Positions 52,511 to 63,750 are shown, counted from the first letter of the stretch. The stretch: 64,000 nucleotides of DNA from Odontocerum albicorne (GCA_949825065.1 OX463859.1:6734217-6798216); one strand, 5' to 3'. The notes: a model not told the origin generated them from the sequence alone. Numbers and translations: made by a program.

Positions 52511-53165
52511 TCTGCCCTTTGCTAGAACACTAATAGTGCGAGGCACAGCATACACTAATATAATGTTTGTAACATGATTCATTGTGTCTGTCCTTTGCTA
52601 GAACACCAATAGTGCGAGGCACATCACAAACGAATATAATGTTTGTAACATGATTCATTATGTCTGTCCTTTGCTAGAACACCAATAAAAATGTCTATCC
52701 TTTGCTAGAACACCAATAGTGCGAGGCACAGTACAAACTAATATAATGTTTGTAACATGATTCATTATGTCTGTCCTTTGCTAAATCACCAATGAAAATG
52801 TCTGTCCTTTGCTAGAACACCAATAGTGCAAGGCACAGCACATACTAATATAATGTTTGTAACATGATTCATTATGTCTGTCCTTTGCTAGAACACCAAT
52901 AGTGCGAGGCACATCACAAACTAATATAATGTTTGTAACATGATTCATTATGTCTGTCCTTTGCTAGAACACCAATGAAAATGTCTGTCCTTTGCTAGAA
53001 CATCAATAGTGCGAGGCACAGCACAAACTAATATAATGTTTGTAACATGATTCATTATATCAGTCCTTTGCTAAAAAACCAATGAAAATATCTGTCCCTT
53101 GCTAGAATACCAATAGTGTGAGGCACATCACACACTAATATAATGTTTGTAACATGATTCATCAT
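52511..53165 (+). repeat. Complex tandem array built from two modules
   Basis: Module a: tctgtcctttgctagaacac caata(gt/aa). Module b: gtgcgaggcacagcacaaac taatataatgtttgtaacat gattcattatg. They occur as a-b and a-a-b groups about six times, so unit length varies (about 100 or 135 bp). Confidence 0.88.
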
Positions 53166-53400
53166 TCATTCATTCTACATGGCCAAACCATCTCAGAGTG
53201 CTCTTGTTCATCTTACTCAATTCATCAGCTCTAACCACCGCATTTCGTATCCAACAAACTTAGTCACCCCGTATACGAATATGCTTCTCAGTACACTCAT
53301 TTCTACCGCATTTATTCTCCTTTCAGTCTTTTTACATGTTCACGTTTCACTCCCATACTTAAAAGTTGGTGCTAAAATACTGTTGTGGACTATTATCTGA
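53160..53400 (-). pseudogene. LINE family A 3' fragment
   Basis: On - it shows YGSETWT-type sequence (ttaagtatgggagtgaaacg), the RRINAVEMSVLRSIFV-like region and LSKMNKSTLRWFGHVE (cactctgagatggtttggcc). Truncated after FGHVE; the complex array precedes it on +. Confidence 0.75.
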
Positions 53401-53447
53401 GCAGATTTTGATACTGTACCATTGATAAATAAATAAATGTGTTTATT

Positions 53448-53693
53448 GTAATTTGTTTTATCAAACATTGTTTATTCCACTTTATGAAACGGTATAAACC
53501 TACCGGTTTCAAGGCTTTCACCTCATTATCAGGAAAGCACAAACAAATCTTGTTTGTGCTTCATTGATAATGAGGTGGTAGCCTTGAAACCGGTACGGTT
53601 ATACCGTTACATAAAGTGGAATAAACAGTGTTTGATAAAACAAATTACAATGTCTTTAAGCCTCCACAATGTTAATGCTTAACTATAAATAAT
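53448..53693 (-). mobile_element. Hairpin retroposon with 15-bp target duplication
   Basis: Same family as 40335-40580 in the opposite orientation. The arms (caaacattgtttattccact and complement) surround a loop near 53547, and the unique leader is on the right (cctccacaatgttaatgctt). Direct repeats ATAAATGTGTTTATT flank it at 53433-53447 and 53694-53708. Confidence 0.82.
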
Positions 53694-54214
53694 ATAAATG
53701 TGTTTATTTGTAATTTATATTCATTACTATTTTTTTTTAATATGTAAAATTCCAGTGTAATTGGGCTAATTCTGTATTGCGAAAAAACCAAATAAATTTA
53801 TTAACTAACAAAATTGATAGCATCTATAGAATTTGCCATGTCCATACAACTTGTCATGGATCTATTATAAAGGTATTTCACTTTTCCCTCTTTTAGAGGA
53901 TTTGATTCATTTGATCATGCTACCTTTTTCTAGGTCTTCCTAAACTCATTACTTTTTAATCCTGCATCAACATGTGGAATGTTTTGATTCTTCAAAGTAA
54001 CTTACATATCGTGCTACAAGTAAGTACAAAATTGTGGAAAAAAATCAATTGTTCTATGTAAGCGTTGTTCCACTAATTCTTTACCATTATAAAATTGTGT
54101 TCCATATTTACGTAAGTCTACTTGGCTAAATTTGGTAATATTTTGTAAGATACATATATTGAATTTAAATATGCATAATAATGTTAAATGATTTTAAACA
54201 ATGACTTATTTAAT

Positions 54215-54420
54215 TACTTTGTTCATCTCATTTGACACCCTTCTTCATCTCATTTGACACATTCAGACAAGTTCACATTCATCTGTCATACATTGCCACC
54301 CCATGTATTTTTCTAATTCTCACATTTTTACAACATTTATTCGGCTCTTTTCAGTATTTTTCCACATCCACGTTTCACTCTCATACTCCTAGACCATTTT
54401 ATATCTGGATTTATGTTTTC
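54215..54420 (-). pseudogene. LINE family A fragment
   Basis: On -, taggagtatgagagtgaaac then ttggaaaaatgctgaaaaga matches the YESETW-R-E-NKC region, ending near gtgtcaaatgagatg, the GHM region. Strongly diverged. Confidence 0.6.
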
Positions 54421-54879
54421 CTGTAGCTTTTGCTGCTTATCATAAACTCTTGTAGCACTATAAAGCAATACAAAAATAGCGCTATAAAAGACTGTCTAAT
54501 GTTGGCTGCAGTAGATCAAACCTGCTTATCATTCTGAAAATGTATTCTCCTTGTCATCGGGAAATTGTTTTTTTCTATCTAGACTGTGTATTTGCTGAAG
54601 TGCAACAGTTTTCACACATTAAAGAAATATTCGCTCAGGTATCTTTCATCTAGAGGATGGCTGACTATCATATTCGATGACAAGGGATAGCCTATTGTAT
54701 TCCTTTTTGATAAAATTTATATTACCTTTATGCAGGGCCGTAATTAGGCAGATGCAATATAAATGTACTCGGACAAGGTTCTAAGACAAAGGGAGCTCTA
54801 AAATGGAACGGTTAATAAAATTGTCTAGCATAATATTTTCAAAGTTTTAAGTACCTATTGACACATCAGCATCACGCCA

Positions 54880-55140
54880 TGTGCCTATTGGGGTAGGGAG
54901 AGAACAGATCTTTTTATTCTATCCTGGTATACATCTTTCACTCCTCCACGTTCATACACCTTGTCATGCACACTCTCCTATTATAAATACTCTTCCTTAT
55001 ATAAGAGTTTAATAATTTGGTCGATCCACATTTCTCTGGGTCTTTTTCAATTTTTCATACCTTATATTATACTCTTTGCATAGATTCTTCCTCGACACAA
55101 ATACAAAATATTGCAACTCCACTTTATATTCTACACAACA
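54880..55140 (-). pseudogene. LINE family A 3' tail fragment
   Basis: On - it ends with tctccctaccccaataggca catggcgtgatg, the SLPQ-AHGVM equivalent of SAYPDREMA-WY. Upstream on - is the MRKVY-vEE region with gaccaaattattaaac. Frames are broken. Confidence 0.65.
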
Positions 55141-55261
55141 GACTCTGGAAAATGTTTGTGTTATAGATTACTTTATTAAATAAATAAAAAAGATCAATGA
55201 TTTTCCTACACCACCAAGAAGAAGAACTGAAATAAAGTTTTTTTACAATTGATTAATAATA

Positions 55262-56171
55262 CGAGGGTCATCCAGAAAGTAAGGTTACAACATTTATGTA
55301 GGATCGAAAAATGCTTGTATTTAATTGAAATTCACAGGATACTTCACAAATATATTTAACTATTTTTCAACGTAATCACCGTCGAGATCGAGACATTTCT
55401 GTAGTCGGGGCACCAGCTTTTGTATGCCAGTGTCATAGACCTCCGCCGCCAGCTCTTTCAGCCACTTCTTCACAGCTTCCTCGACCTCCTGATCGTTGAA
55501 AAAATGTTGAGGTGTAGTGACACACCCACGTCTTATCCCCCGTCACGATCGAGTCCAGAAAAGCTTCTCCCTCCTGTGCAAAACGATCCAAAAATTCACG
55601 CGCGGCGGTCACACGACTTTGAAGGTGTTCCGGTCCAATCTCGCACACAACTACTTGTAACCAAGTTTTTACGACACAATATTACTAAGGAGGCTTCGAG
55701 AAATGTCAGGAAGTTCTTCGTGAAGGTCGTCAAGCATCACACGGCGGTCATTTCGCACTTGTTCTTCAATTTTTTGCACAAATTCGTCAGAAATCACTGC
55801 CTTGCCTTGTCGTGGGTAGCAGTACGGCCTTCTTTGAACAACCTAACCCACTTCGTGACATGTTGTCGACTCATCACATCACTAACATAAACTTCCACGA
55901 GCTTCCGATGGATATTCGCGGCGGTATTGTTCTGCAAAGTCAAAAAACTGATGACCGCGCGGGTCTCGCACGGACGAGAGTTGGCGGGAGCGCACAACGA
56001 CCTCTCCATCGGAAGAATTTATTGTGACTGAACAAAATGGCCAACAAACACGCGGGACCAAACAAACTGACCGTTAGGATCCCCCCTACACGCCAGGTGC
56101 ACCAACTTTGAAATAAAAAAATTACCTCGGCCTCGGGAGTCCTTGTAACCTTAGTTTCTGGATGACCCTCG
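55262..56171 (-). pseudogene. Internally deleted mariner with CGAGGGTCATCC ends
   Basis: 910 bp between TA duplications (55260-55261, 56172-56173) with TIRs CGAGGGTCATCCAGAAAGTA. On the - strand the transposase starts near 56009 (MERSLCAPANSRPCETRAVI) with the helix-turn-helix region (NIHRKLVEVY, HVTKWVRLFKEGR). It is frameshifted, then reaches IVTGDKTWVCHYT, the first catalytic Asp. The sequence then jumps to a C-terminal or non-homologous end (EEVAERAGGG), so the second and third Asp are gone. Confidence 0.88.
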
Positions 56172-56734
56172 TATAACCGTACTTCAACAAAATCAAATCG
56201 AAATATTTGTTACATTTAAGGAAAAGCTTTAAAAAAAATATTCCTGTTGATTTCTGACATAGCGCCCCTTTTAACCCTACGCCCAGTTACAACTGCCCCT
56301 ACCTCTCGTTAAACCACTGCGTTAAAATAACTTTACGGTTTCTTCGGTTGCTAAATGTTTTAATGTTCTAAATAAAGGAAACCTAATGAAGAAACAAGGT
56401 AGGGCTATAAAAACAACTATAAAAAGGGAGTTACACGTAGAGAATGTTTAAGTTTAACTGGAATAAGGTACTATCAAAGGTAAAGCTGTATTTTTCTATT
56501 TCAGGAGTACTAAACATTTAATACTTGTACCGTTAAATTTTTAATTGTCTTCAGTAAAATAAAAAAAAACATGTCAGTATAATTTTTCGGATGTATTGGG
56601 TAATCAGAAAAGAAATTTCGTATTTTGAGGTCAAATTCAAACGATTTTTTTTAATATTTAGAGATATAACTTGCTCGAGGACAGTGGTTTTCGATTTTTC
56701 AGTATCTCTGCAAACTCTCTTGTCGTAAAACGTT

Positions 56735-56860
56735 AAACGACGTGCATGGCCGCGCGGTAACACACTGGACTTCCGTGCGGAAAGTCGCCGGTTCGAATCC
56801 CGCGCTGTTCTACTTCCCTCGAATGACACAGGTATTTTTTTCGTCTAGTATTTATTTATT
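56735..56860 (+). repeat. tRNA-derived SINE S1, 5' part
   Basis: gcatggccgcgcggtaacac actggacttccgtgcggaaa, box B ccggttcgaatcccgcgctg, then ctcgaatgacacaggtattt. Clean A and B boxes for RNA polymerase III. Confidence 0.83.
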
Positions 56861-57365
56861 TAACACTTTATTGCAAAAACAATAGGGTGAGCTTATTGCC
56901 AGTTGGCAATCTCTTCCAACCAAACAGACAAAGTAAATAAAGCAAGTTACATGGTTGAAAAATATATTAAAAATGATTATTTATCTTTATGAAATTTATT
57001 GACTTAAACATATTTAAGTAAAAGAGAGATATCATCGATCAAAGAAAAAGGAAGGGATGGTGGAGAGGAAATAAAAATCAGGATTGAAGCACGTTATATT
57101 ATGACTAAGAATTAAGAGTTTTTTTCAGTCGCTTCTTAAAGCATACCAAGGACGGAGCGAGTCTAACGTTGGTTTGTAACAGTTTCCAAAGTTTCACTGC
57201 ATAGACAGTAAAATACGACTTAAAAAAAGAAGAGCGGCGAACTGGGAAGGCCATTAACACTAGGTTTACGAGCATTTTTTATACAACTATCTTTACGGGC
57301 AGCCGTTAAATTGACGGATAAACACAATTACTGTTTTTTTTAAATGATTTATTTAACTTAAATCT

Positions 57366-57717
57366 AGGTTAGTCAAAAAGTTTTGAAAGCGACATCTATG
57401 GAGCAGTAGAAAACCAAAATTTCTACGCCATTTTAATATTTCATAAGAACGTACTCAAAATTTCATTTCGATCTGTCAATTCATTCTTTGTTTACAAGCC
57501 ATTTGAAGTTGACGTGTCAGTGTTTTTTTTAACTATGGAAAAATCCGAATATCGTGCAGTGATTAAATTCTTTGTTTTGGAAGGTTTATCGGCTACTGAG
57601 ATCCATGCAAAGATGGTGAAAGTATTAAAGGAGTCTTCTCCTTCATTTCCAACCGTTCACCGATGGGTTTTGGAATTTAAGCGTGGCCGTACAAGCGTTG
57701 AAGACGATCCTTTTCCA
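57366..57717 (+). pseudogene. Truncated mariner N-terminus nested in piggyBac
   Basis: Begins ggttagtcaaaaagttttgaaag, a mariner-like terminus. At 57535 it opens MEKSEYRAVIKFFVLEG with SATEIHAKMVKV and TVHRWVLEFKRGRTSVEDDP, a mariner helix-turn-helix region. The homology stops at about residue 60, where the sequence changes to the C-terminal Cys cluster of a piggyBac transposase on the other strand. No 3' terminus is seen. Confidence 0.85.
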
Positions 57718-58087
57718 CACACAATCTTTTTACATTTTGTACATGCGTTATTGCTTCTATTTTTTTTACAACAGCCTATTTGACAACTTTTGCGTATTTG
57801 AGAAGTGGTGTTCCGTGACTGACGAGAAACAATGTCTGGTGTCTGATGCGGTTCATTATCTCCGTTGGCTAGTTCCCTGGCCAATTGAAATAAGAAGTCC
57901 TTTCTTGATACATTGAGTCCAGCGTATTCTTTATAAAGTATCCATGCATTTATTGCTGCCAAATCCAAGATGTTGAAGAAAACTTGGAGGGGCCATCTAA
58001 CATTTCCTGATTTGACGGAGTATTTTCGAGCCATTTGGTCGACAACATCTACACCACACTTGGTCTTGTTGTAATATCCAATTGTTT
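57717..58087 (-). pseudogene. piggyBac transposase C-terminal part
   Basis: The - strand reads IGYYNKTKCGVDVVDQMARK, with the catalytic DVVDQM motif, then VRWPLQVFFNILDLAAINAW, ILYKEYAG, NVSRKDFLFQLAREL, and the Cys-rich finger CQIGCCKKNRSNNACTKCKK. The upstream part is degraded with a stop just before IGYYN. The last residues run into the nested mariner. This is a clear family match by motif order, and the copy is defective. Confidence 0.9.
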
Positions 58088-58168
58088 ATGGTAAACGTTT
58101 ATCGATGTTTTTTAATTTTATGAATGTATGCTTTGTGCTCAGAAGAAAGACTTTTATTTTTGGTGTAC

Positions 58169-58480
58169 TTTTATAAACGGTTAGTATACAGTTATCAGAT
58201 TTTATAAACGGTTAGTATACAGTTATCAGATTTTATAAACGGTTAGTATACAGTTATCAGATTTTATAAACGGTTAGTATACAGTTATCAGATTTTATAA
58301 ACGGTTAGTATACAGTTATCAGATTTTATAAACGGTTAGTATACAGTTATCAGATTTTATAAACGGTTAGTATACAGTTATCAGATTTTATAAATGGTAA
58401 GTATACAGTTATCCAATTTTATAAACGGTTAGTATACAGTTATCAGATTTTATAAATGGTTAGTATACAGTTATCAAATT
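58169..58480 (+). repeat. 31-bp tandem array, ten copies, inside piggyBac
   Basis: Unit ttataaacggttagtataca gttatcagatt. The last three copies are diverged (aaatggtaag, atccaat). It lies between the transposase remnant and the right terminal repeat of the piggyBac. Confidence 0.93.
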
Positions 58481-59459
58481 ACCAAACCCGTCAATTTGAC
58501 GGTTGTCAGTAAAGATAAGTATAAAGCGACCAAATTTTCAAAAATAAGAAGTTTCCAAAATAAGAAGATAAAAATAGATTTAATATATTTGCATTGTTCA
58601 CTTATAAAAAGTCGTAAAAAAAACAGGAAAAATACTGTCTGTTTGGTAAAATTTGCAAAAGCAAATCGGAAACCCGTCAATTTGACGGGTGCCGTAAACC
58701 TATTGTTAAACACTCTCTATCTGAGCGCCGTGCAAGCCCATGATCGGAAAGAGAGGATATAAGGATACCTATGACTTCGATCACATATAATCTTTAAAAA
58801 AATTCGTCAAGGTGGGCACCAGTTAATGAATATATATTTGCAATTTTGCTGTTTATTAAATAAATAAATAATAAAAATATATTCGCCAACATTCTGCTCA
58901 ATACCCTCTCCCCCCTCCATTCAGTTTCTCGAATGCACCTTTCTTCGAGATTGTTCTGTTCTGCAAGAGAGATGAAAGTTCCCAAAGAGGTTTTTTTCGT
59001 CAAAGAAGATTCAAACTAATTACGATTCGACGTTGTCGTAGGTCTGTTTTGTGAGAGAAAATGTCAAAGAAAAGAGGAAAGTTGAAATTGCATTTTCAAA
59101 AACTACCTGAGTCGTTGGAGCAAATGCTTTGAAATTATTTTGACGTATTAATTAATAAAAAATCTTGTGTTGTAGACAAAAAATCATGATAAAAAGACAG
59201 TTTATATAACGCCACTAAGTTAGCAAATTCTACTCAAGAGCAAAAAAATAAAAGAACTTTCACACATCTTCACTGATGTTTCCGGTACTCTAGAGTGTTG
59301 ACGATTGCTGAAAGACGTTTCGGTGATGTCACAATCACCATCTTCTAGTTTCGACGAGTGTTGTACTGTCTTGAAATAAATTCCTGTTTCTACTTATTTC
59401 ATTATGGCTTCACTTTACAAGTTTTTTTTGGTTTTTAGTTACAGCTTTTTGTACTTTAT

Positions 59460-59725
59460 CATGCAATTTTTATTTATTTTTCATTAACGACACAACGTAC
59501 CTTACAAAATTATTTAAAAAAAATGTCCGTGCTTCATTTAAAATATTTACTAATAAATCTTAAAATTAAAAAAGAAAAAATAATAGTTTTGAACAATTCA
59601 TCAAAATCAAATAAAACACAACAAAACAGTTAAAATACTACATGTGTAAGTAAGTACACGAGTCAAAATGAATTAAATATATTAAAATATGATACTGGGC
59701 CGTCTCTAGACAGCTGCCGCACCTC
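59460..59725 (-). repeat. AT-rich dispersed repeat R3, copy 2
   Basis: attaacgacacaacgtacct, aatcaaataaaacacaacaa and the terminal block gatactgggccgtctctaga cagctgccgcacctcaccac atc, repeated at 62643-62690. Confidence 0.68.
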
Positions 59726-60590
59726 ACCACATCAATTAGACATTAATGCGAAAAGAGTATAATATAAATTAAACACTCAATCAAGTCTTTGGAGGTTATT
59801 TTATTTATTAGCTTTATTTTACTTATTAGTTTTTTTAATATTTAGTATATTTTATATTACAGAAATCCATAATATACTCGTATTTCATTAATACATTTTA
59901 CAATTTCTAATTATTATAATATTTGTACAACTCTTGCGTAAGAAGACTGCACAGATTGGATAATCGATATGGGTATTATATGGATTTTCACATGGCTTTG
60001 GTTACTTACAGGAGTAAAGTAAAGAAGTTGTTCTTGCATTGGTTTATCCCAGAGTCTCACTGCATGGACAGTAAAGGATGACGTAAAAAGGGAAGAGCGA
60101 AAAAAAAAGAAGAGATTAAATAATATATGTAAATTAAACGAAAACTAGATTTTTTTTAGGTAAATGAAAAAATATTTAATTAAAGAAAAACTCAAAAAAC
60201 TAAGTATATATCATATATAAATAAATACTGAATAACGTTGTTTTGCAACATATATTTCCACACGATCTTTTTCCCATTGAATAAATTCAGTTGGAATGAT
60301 ATTTCAAAGAATTTTTCATTGAAAAAAAAAACGTATTCATAAGACTTAATTCTCGACCTAACGTAAAAAGTTCCTGGATGGAAGAGTTTTATGGCATCCC
60401 TATGTTCGTGATAGAATTTATAAGTTGATGACAATAATGAGTCAATAAATAGCTAAGGAAATAGTCTCATTTTTTATGATGGACTTCTTAAGGCTGTAGT
60501 CATGCTCGATGTTTTATACTAGGTCAAAATGTGGATGACTTTACAACACCAATTTTGAAAGGCATGACACTTGTTTTGTATTATATTCTA

Positions 60591-61090
60591 TTGGGTGTTA
60601 ACATAAGTTGTGTCCGTTTTTTTCCAATTTAAAAATGAGCACCAAAAGTAAAACAAAATGGTAAAGATTATACGTCGTTCGAAAGAAAATTTTCTGCTCT
60701 ACAAGATATTGTGTTTGCTTTTACGTTACATATATTATTTTATTTGATTACAAGCCTTCAAATTGGAATGTCAAATAGACGAAATTGCGTATTTTCGACA
60801 CCTCCTTCTGTTCGTGTTCAATCGAGGGAATAAAGCTGCCAAAGCTGCTCGCGATATTTGCTAAGTGTACGGTGAAGATGCTATGAATTAAAGGACAGCT
60901 CGTCAATGTCAATGGTTTTTACGTTTCAAAGACGGTAATTTCGACCTGAAAGACATGGAGCGTTCCGGACGACCAGTGGACTTCGATGAGGACCGCTTAA
61001 GCCGTATTATTCATGAAGATCCCCTTCAAACCACCGTAGAATTGGCTGAGCAGATGAATTGTAGTCGTATGACTGTATACCATCATCTTC
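60591..61090 (+). pseudogene. Truncated mariner, 5' end and N-terminal transposase
   Basis: Starts TTGGGTGTTAACATAAG after TA at 60589-60590, the same family as the palindromic element at 41227. It encodes FRHLLLFVFNRGNKAAKAARDIC, a stop, RTARQ with a short duplication, then FLRFKDGNFDLKDMERSGR and DEDRLSRIIHEDPLQTTVEL. Homology ends near MTVYHHL at about 61088; no catalytic Asp remains. Confidence 0.85.
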
Positions 61091-62100
61091 TACAAAAAAG
61101 TCTACTATATCCCAGACACCTAGTAGTTAAAACATATATTAAATACCAAATAAAAAAGACAAACCATTTGTAAATCGTAATACAAACGACACGCTCTCGA
61201 GCAAGGCAAGGGAATCAAGTAAATCTAAACTTCAACGTTTTAAGTATTATTTAAGTCGAACACATTGCAAACGTACTTAATTTTAGTTGATAGTTTAAGT
61301 CCAAGTTAAGCTAAGTTTCTGTGAACTTTGGATAATACTTAAGCTATACTGTTTGCAGGCACAATTTCTCTTCTCGAGTGGGGTTTAATGAGCTTGTATG
61401 CCATTTATTTAATTAATTGCTATCTCTTATCTTAGCGTTATTTCAGAAATCGTGATTCTAGCCTCTGTCGTTTATCACCCATTGAACACAAGCGGCTATA
61501 AACATTGTCTTGGAGTTTTTTTTACTGTACCCATTAGATTTATATCTTTATAATCTAGTCAGGATTATCGGTTGAAATAGACAGGTGAAAAATAAAATTG
61601 TGATTGATTATTGGTCTGTTAGTGAGCCCATGTGTTTTCTCTATCTCAAGATCTATTCATAAAATTCTCAAAAAATCCAATTTTTGTTCTATGTAAGCGT
61701 TATTCCACTAAAACAAATAGAGTTCTTTATCTCTATAAAACAAGTCTTCGACAATTACGTAAGTCAGCTTGGTGAAGTTTGGTAATATTTTGTGGTATAC
61801 ATACATAACATATATTGAACTTAAATATACATATAATTATTAAATAATTTTAAACAATGACTGTAATTTATTATTACTACTGCTTTTGTATCTTCATGTT
61901 AGTTTAAGAGAAAGTTTTGTATTTTTTGTCAATAATTTTAAGTACTTGTATAACCTGTCACATGTTCATTTGTATATAAAGACACTGTTGTGTCGTTAAT
62001 TAAATAAATAAAAATAAACATTCATTCATTCATTCATACTGTACTCCTCAACATGTGCTACTACCTTCGAATGGCTCAAACATTTTTTTCGATCCTCTTC
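61090..62100. other. No gene recognised
   Basis: AT-rich sequence. 61680-61850 (tctatgtaagcgttattcca cta; ttggtgaagtttggtaatat tttg) repeats 54055-54195, so an unnamed dispersed repeat of about 170 bp is shared between these sites. Confidence 0.55.
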
Positions 62101-62104
62101 ATCA

Positions 62105-62275
62105 TTCCAAGGGTATAAGGATACATATGACTTTCATCAAATCTACTTTTTCAAAAAAGAGGAAAATAAAAGATGCCGATATGCTCTGACTGCCTCGCTT
62201 CGGTGTGCCATCGGATCCAGTGCAGCAGTGTGGTCGGTGCGTTTGCTGGTGTGTAATGGCTCACTTACTTAAAGG
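62105..62275 (+). repeat. tRNA-derived SINE S1, 3' part
   Basis: ggtataaggatacatatgac, agatgccgatatgctctgac, cggtgtgccatcggatccag and gcagtgtggtcggtgcgttt match the 3' half of the 24.6-kb copy. The tRNA-like head is missing. A fragment of the same part is at 58757-58800. Confidence 0.78.
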
Positions 62276-62454
62276 AAAGAAGAAACAAAAAAAAAACTCC
62301 ACGTTACAGTTTCGCTTCCCTACTGAATTGACGTCGGAAATGTGAGGAGATCCTCGACTACGAGGCCCGGCAATGATCATGACTCCTCAGCATTAAGGTA
62401 TTAAGATTAGTGATGCGGACATATTACTGAGCGTGACCCGAAGAAACTAATATT

Positions 62455-62705
62455 TATCCATTCTTCTACGGTACAATGTATCAACAATAATATTTTAAAA
62501 AGATAATAAGTGAACGTTTTATTCATTATGAAAGACAAATTAAAGTAATTACATTAAAACCAAATAAAAAGATAAAAGGACAATCAAATAATACATATTC
62601 TTACAAAAATAAAAAATAAATAAAAATATACATAATTATTAGTATGATACGGGACCGCCTCAGAGAGGCAGCCCGCACCGTACCACATCCAGCGTCACTT
62701 TCGAC
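62455..62705 (-). repeat. AT-rich dispersed repeat R3, copy 3
   Basis: acggtacaatgtatcaacaa, aaaaccaaataaaaagataa aaggacaatcaaataataca and gatacgggaccgcctcagag aggcagcccgcaccgtacca catc. On -, the block starts gatgtggtacggtgcgggct, possibly the head of a retroposon. Confidence 0.68.
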
Positions 62706-63099
62706 AATCATGTGGGAAGAAATGTATTCTTATTTTATTTTAATTTTTTTGTGTACATGAATATGTTACATTTGGCGGGCTTATTGCTTCACAGCGATTT
62801 CTGCTAACTAACCATCTCATCTTGAATGCGTTATACTGTTTTAATCAATGACAGATTTTACAAAAAAAAAAACGTTTTTAATTTAAGTTAAAAAATTAAA
62901 CAAATGACGTACTTATCTCTGTTTATAATGATTAAACTAGAGGGAAGGAATTCGTTCAACGACAAGGAAGGAAAGTAAAGGAAAATTAGGATGAAAGGAT
63001 ATTCTGAGTGACGTAATAATTTTTGTTTATTGTCTCATAAATTTAAATAAGGATGATGCACATCTGATGAATCTTGGAAGTTCCTGCTATAGTCACACC

Positions 63100-63535
63100 T
63101 AGCAAATCGCAAATGAAGATATGTAAAATGTGGTATGATGTATTGGTATGCAAAGGAGTCTCTCATCGTCTGATTGAAGATATCGACCGTGTCCTGATAG
63201 AAGTTGAAATCTTTCGTGAAGACATGAAGAAGAATTATTAAACACGCAAAATAATGTCAACAGAATGTGAAAGTTCCTTCGTTGTTTGATCCCAAGCCAT
63301 TGTAGTTTGTTCCGAAACTCTGACAAGTGGTTATTCACTTATGTCCTAATCCAACGCCCATCGGTGCCAAATATAATTTTATTGAAAATATCAACTACTG
63401 ACTGAAAAATTAAATAGGGGACACAATCAGTAGAACATGCTTCCTTTGCCAAGGAATCAACACATTCATTGCCACAAATACGAGTATGTGAAAGAATCCA
63501 AGCTAAAGAAACATCTACATTTTTTGACATCAATT
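63100..63535 (-). pseudogene. LINE RNase H domain fragment
   Basis: On -: VDVSLAWILSHTRICGNECV DSLAKEACS, the ribonuclease H motif (WIPSHTGI-GNE-AD-LAK) of jockey/I-type LINEs, followed by a linker and the FRNKLQWLGIK region leading to the 3' end. Frames are interrupted. RNase H degrades the RNA strand during reverse transcription. Confidence 0.8.
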
Positions 63536-63609
63536 GGAATAACTTTTGGTGTCATGAGTTGATTTTACTTGTGTGTTCTTTGTCCCTTACGTGTCACTTT
63601 TTTTCAACC

Positions 63610-63750
63610 ATAATGTAGGCGTCCCCAACCTTTTTCAATGAAGGACACCATATAATTTTTTTAGCAGATGGTGGAGCGGTTGAAAAAAAAATAGAGAGAG
63701 GGAGAAAGTCTATATCTTGAAAAAATGACCCGCCCCTGGTGACATTTACC
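63610..63750 (-). mobile_element. hAT-like terminus fragment
   Basis: taggcgtccccaaccttttt caatgaaggacaccatat resembles hAT termini (CAG-GGTCCCCAACC-type) and ends with aatgacccgcccctggtgac. It is the left end only, next to the window edge. Confidence 0.5.

Larger units (their letters stand above)
57258..58705 (-). mobile_element. piggyBac-like element with TTAA duplications
   Basis: Flanked by TTAA (57254-57257 and 58706-58709) with TIRs CACTAGGTTTACG and CAATAGGTTTACG. Subterminal copies of the palindrome CCCGTCAATTTGACGGG lie near both ends (57290-57310, 58485-58500, 58672-58688). It holds a transposase C-terminus, a 31-bp array and a nested mariner fragment. Its insertion site is inside a LINE 3' tail: the flanks rejoin to match the LINE copy near 21.2 kb. 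Confidence 0.87.
57005..58756 (-). pseudogene. LINE family B 3' end interrupted by piggyBac
   Basis: Left block 57020-57257 on - contains the 3' UTR and the LKKR...NQLQTNVRLAPS... region. The right block after TTAA, 58710-58756, holds ctctctatctgagcgccgtg caagcccatgatcgg, matching the upstream LINE sequence at 21225-21265. Together they date piggyBac insertion after LINE insertion. Confidence 0.82.

Noticed and set aside
55420..55890. 156-codon + strand open frame
   Set aside because: Antisense to the deleted mariner transposase at 55262-56171; no recognisable protein.
56735..56860. tRNA gene, because of clean A and B boxes
   Set aside because: Flanks and other copies show a SINE; no acceptor stem can be closed.
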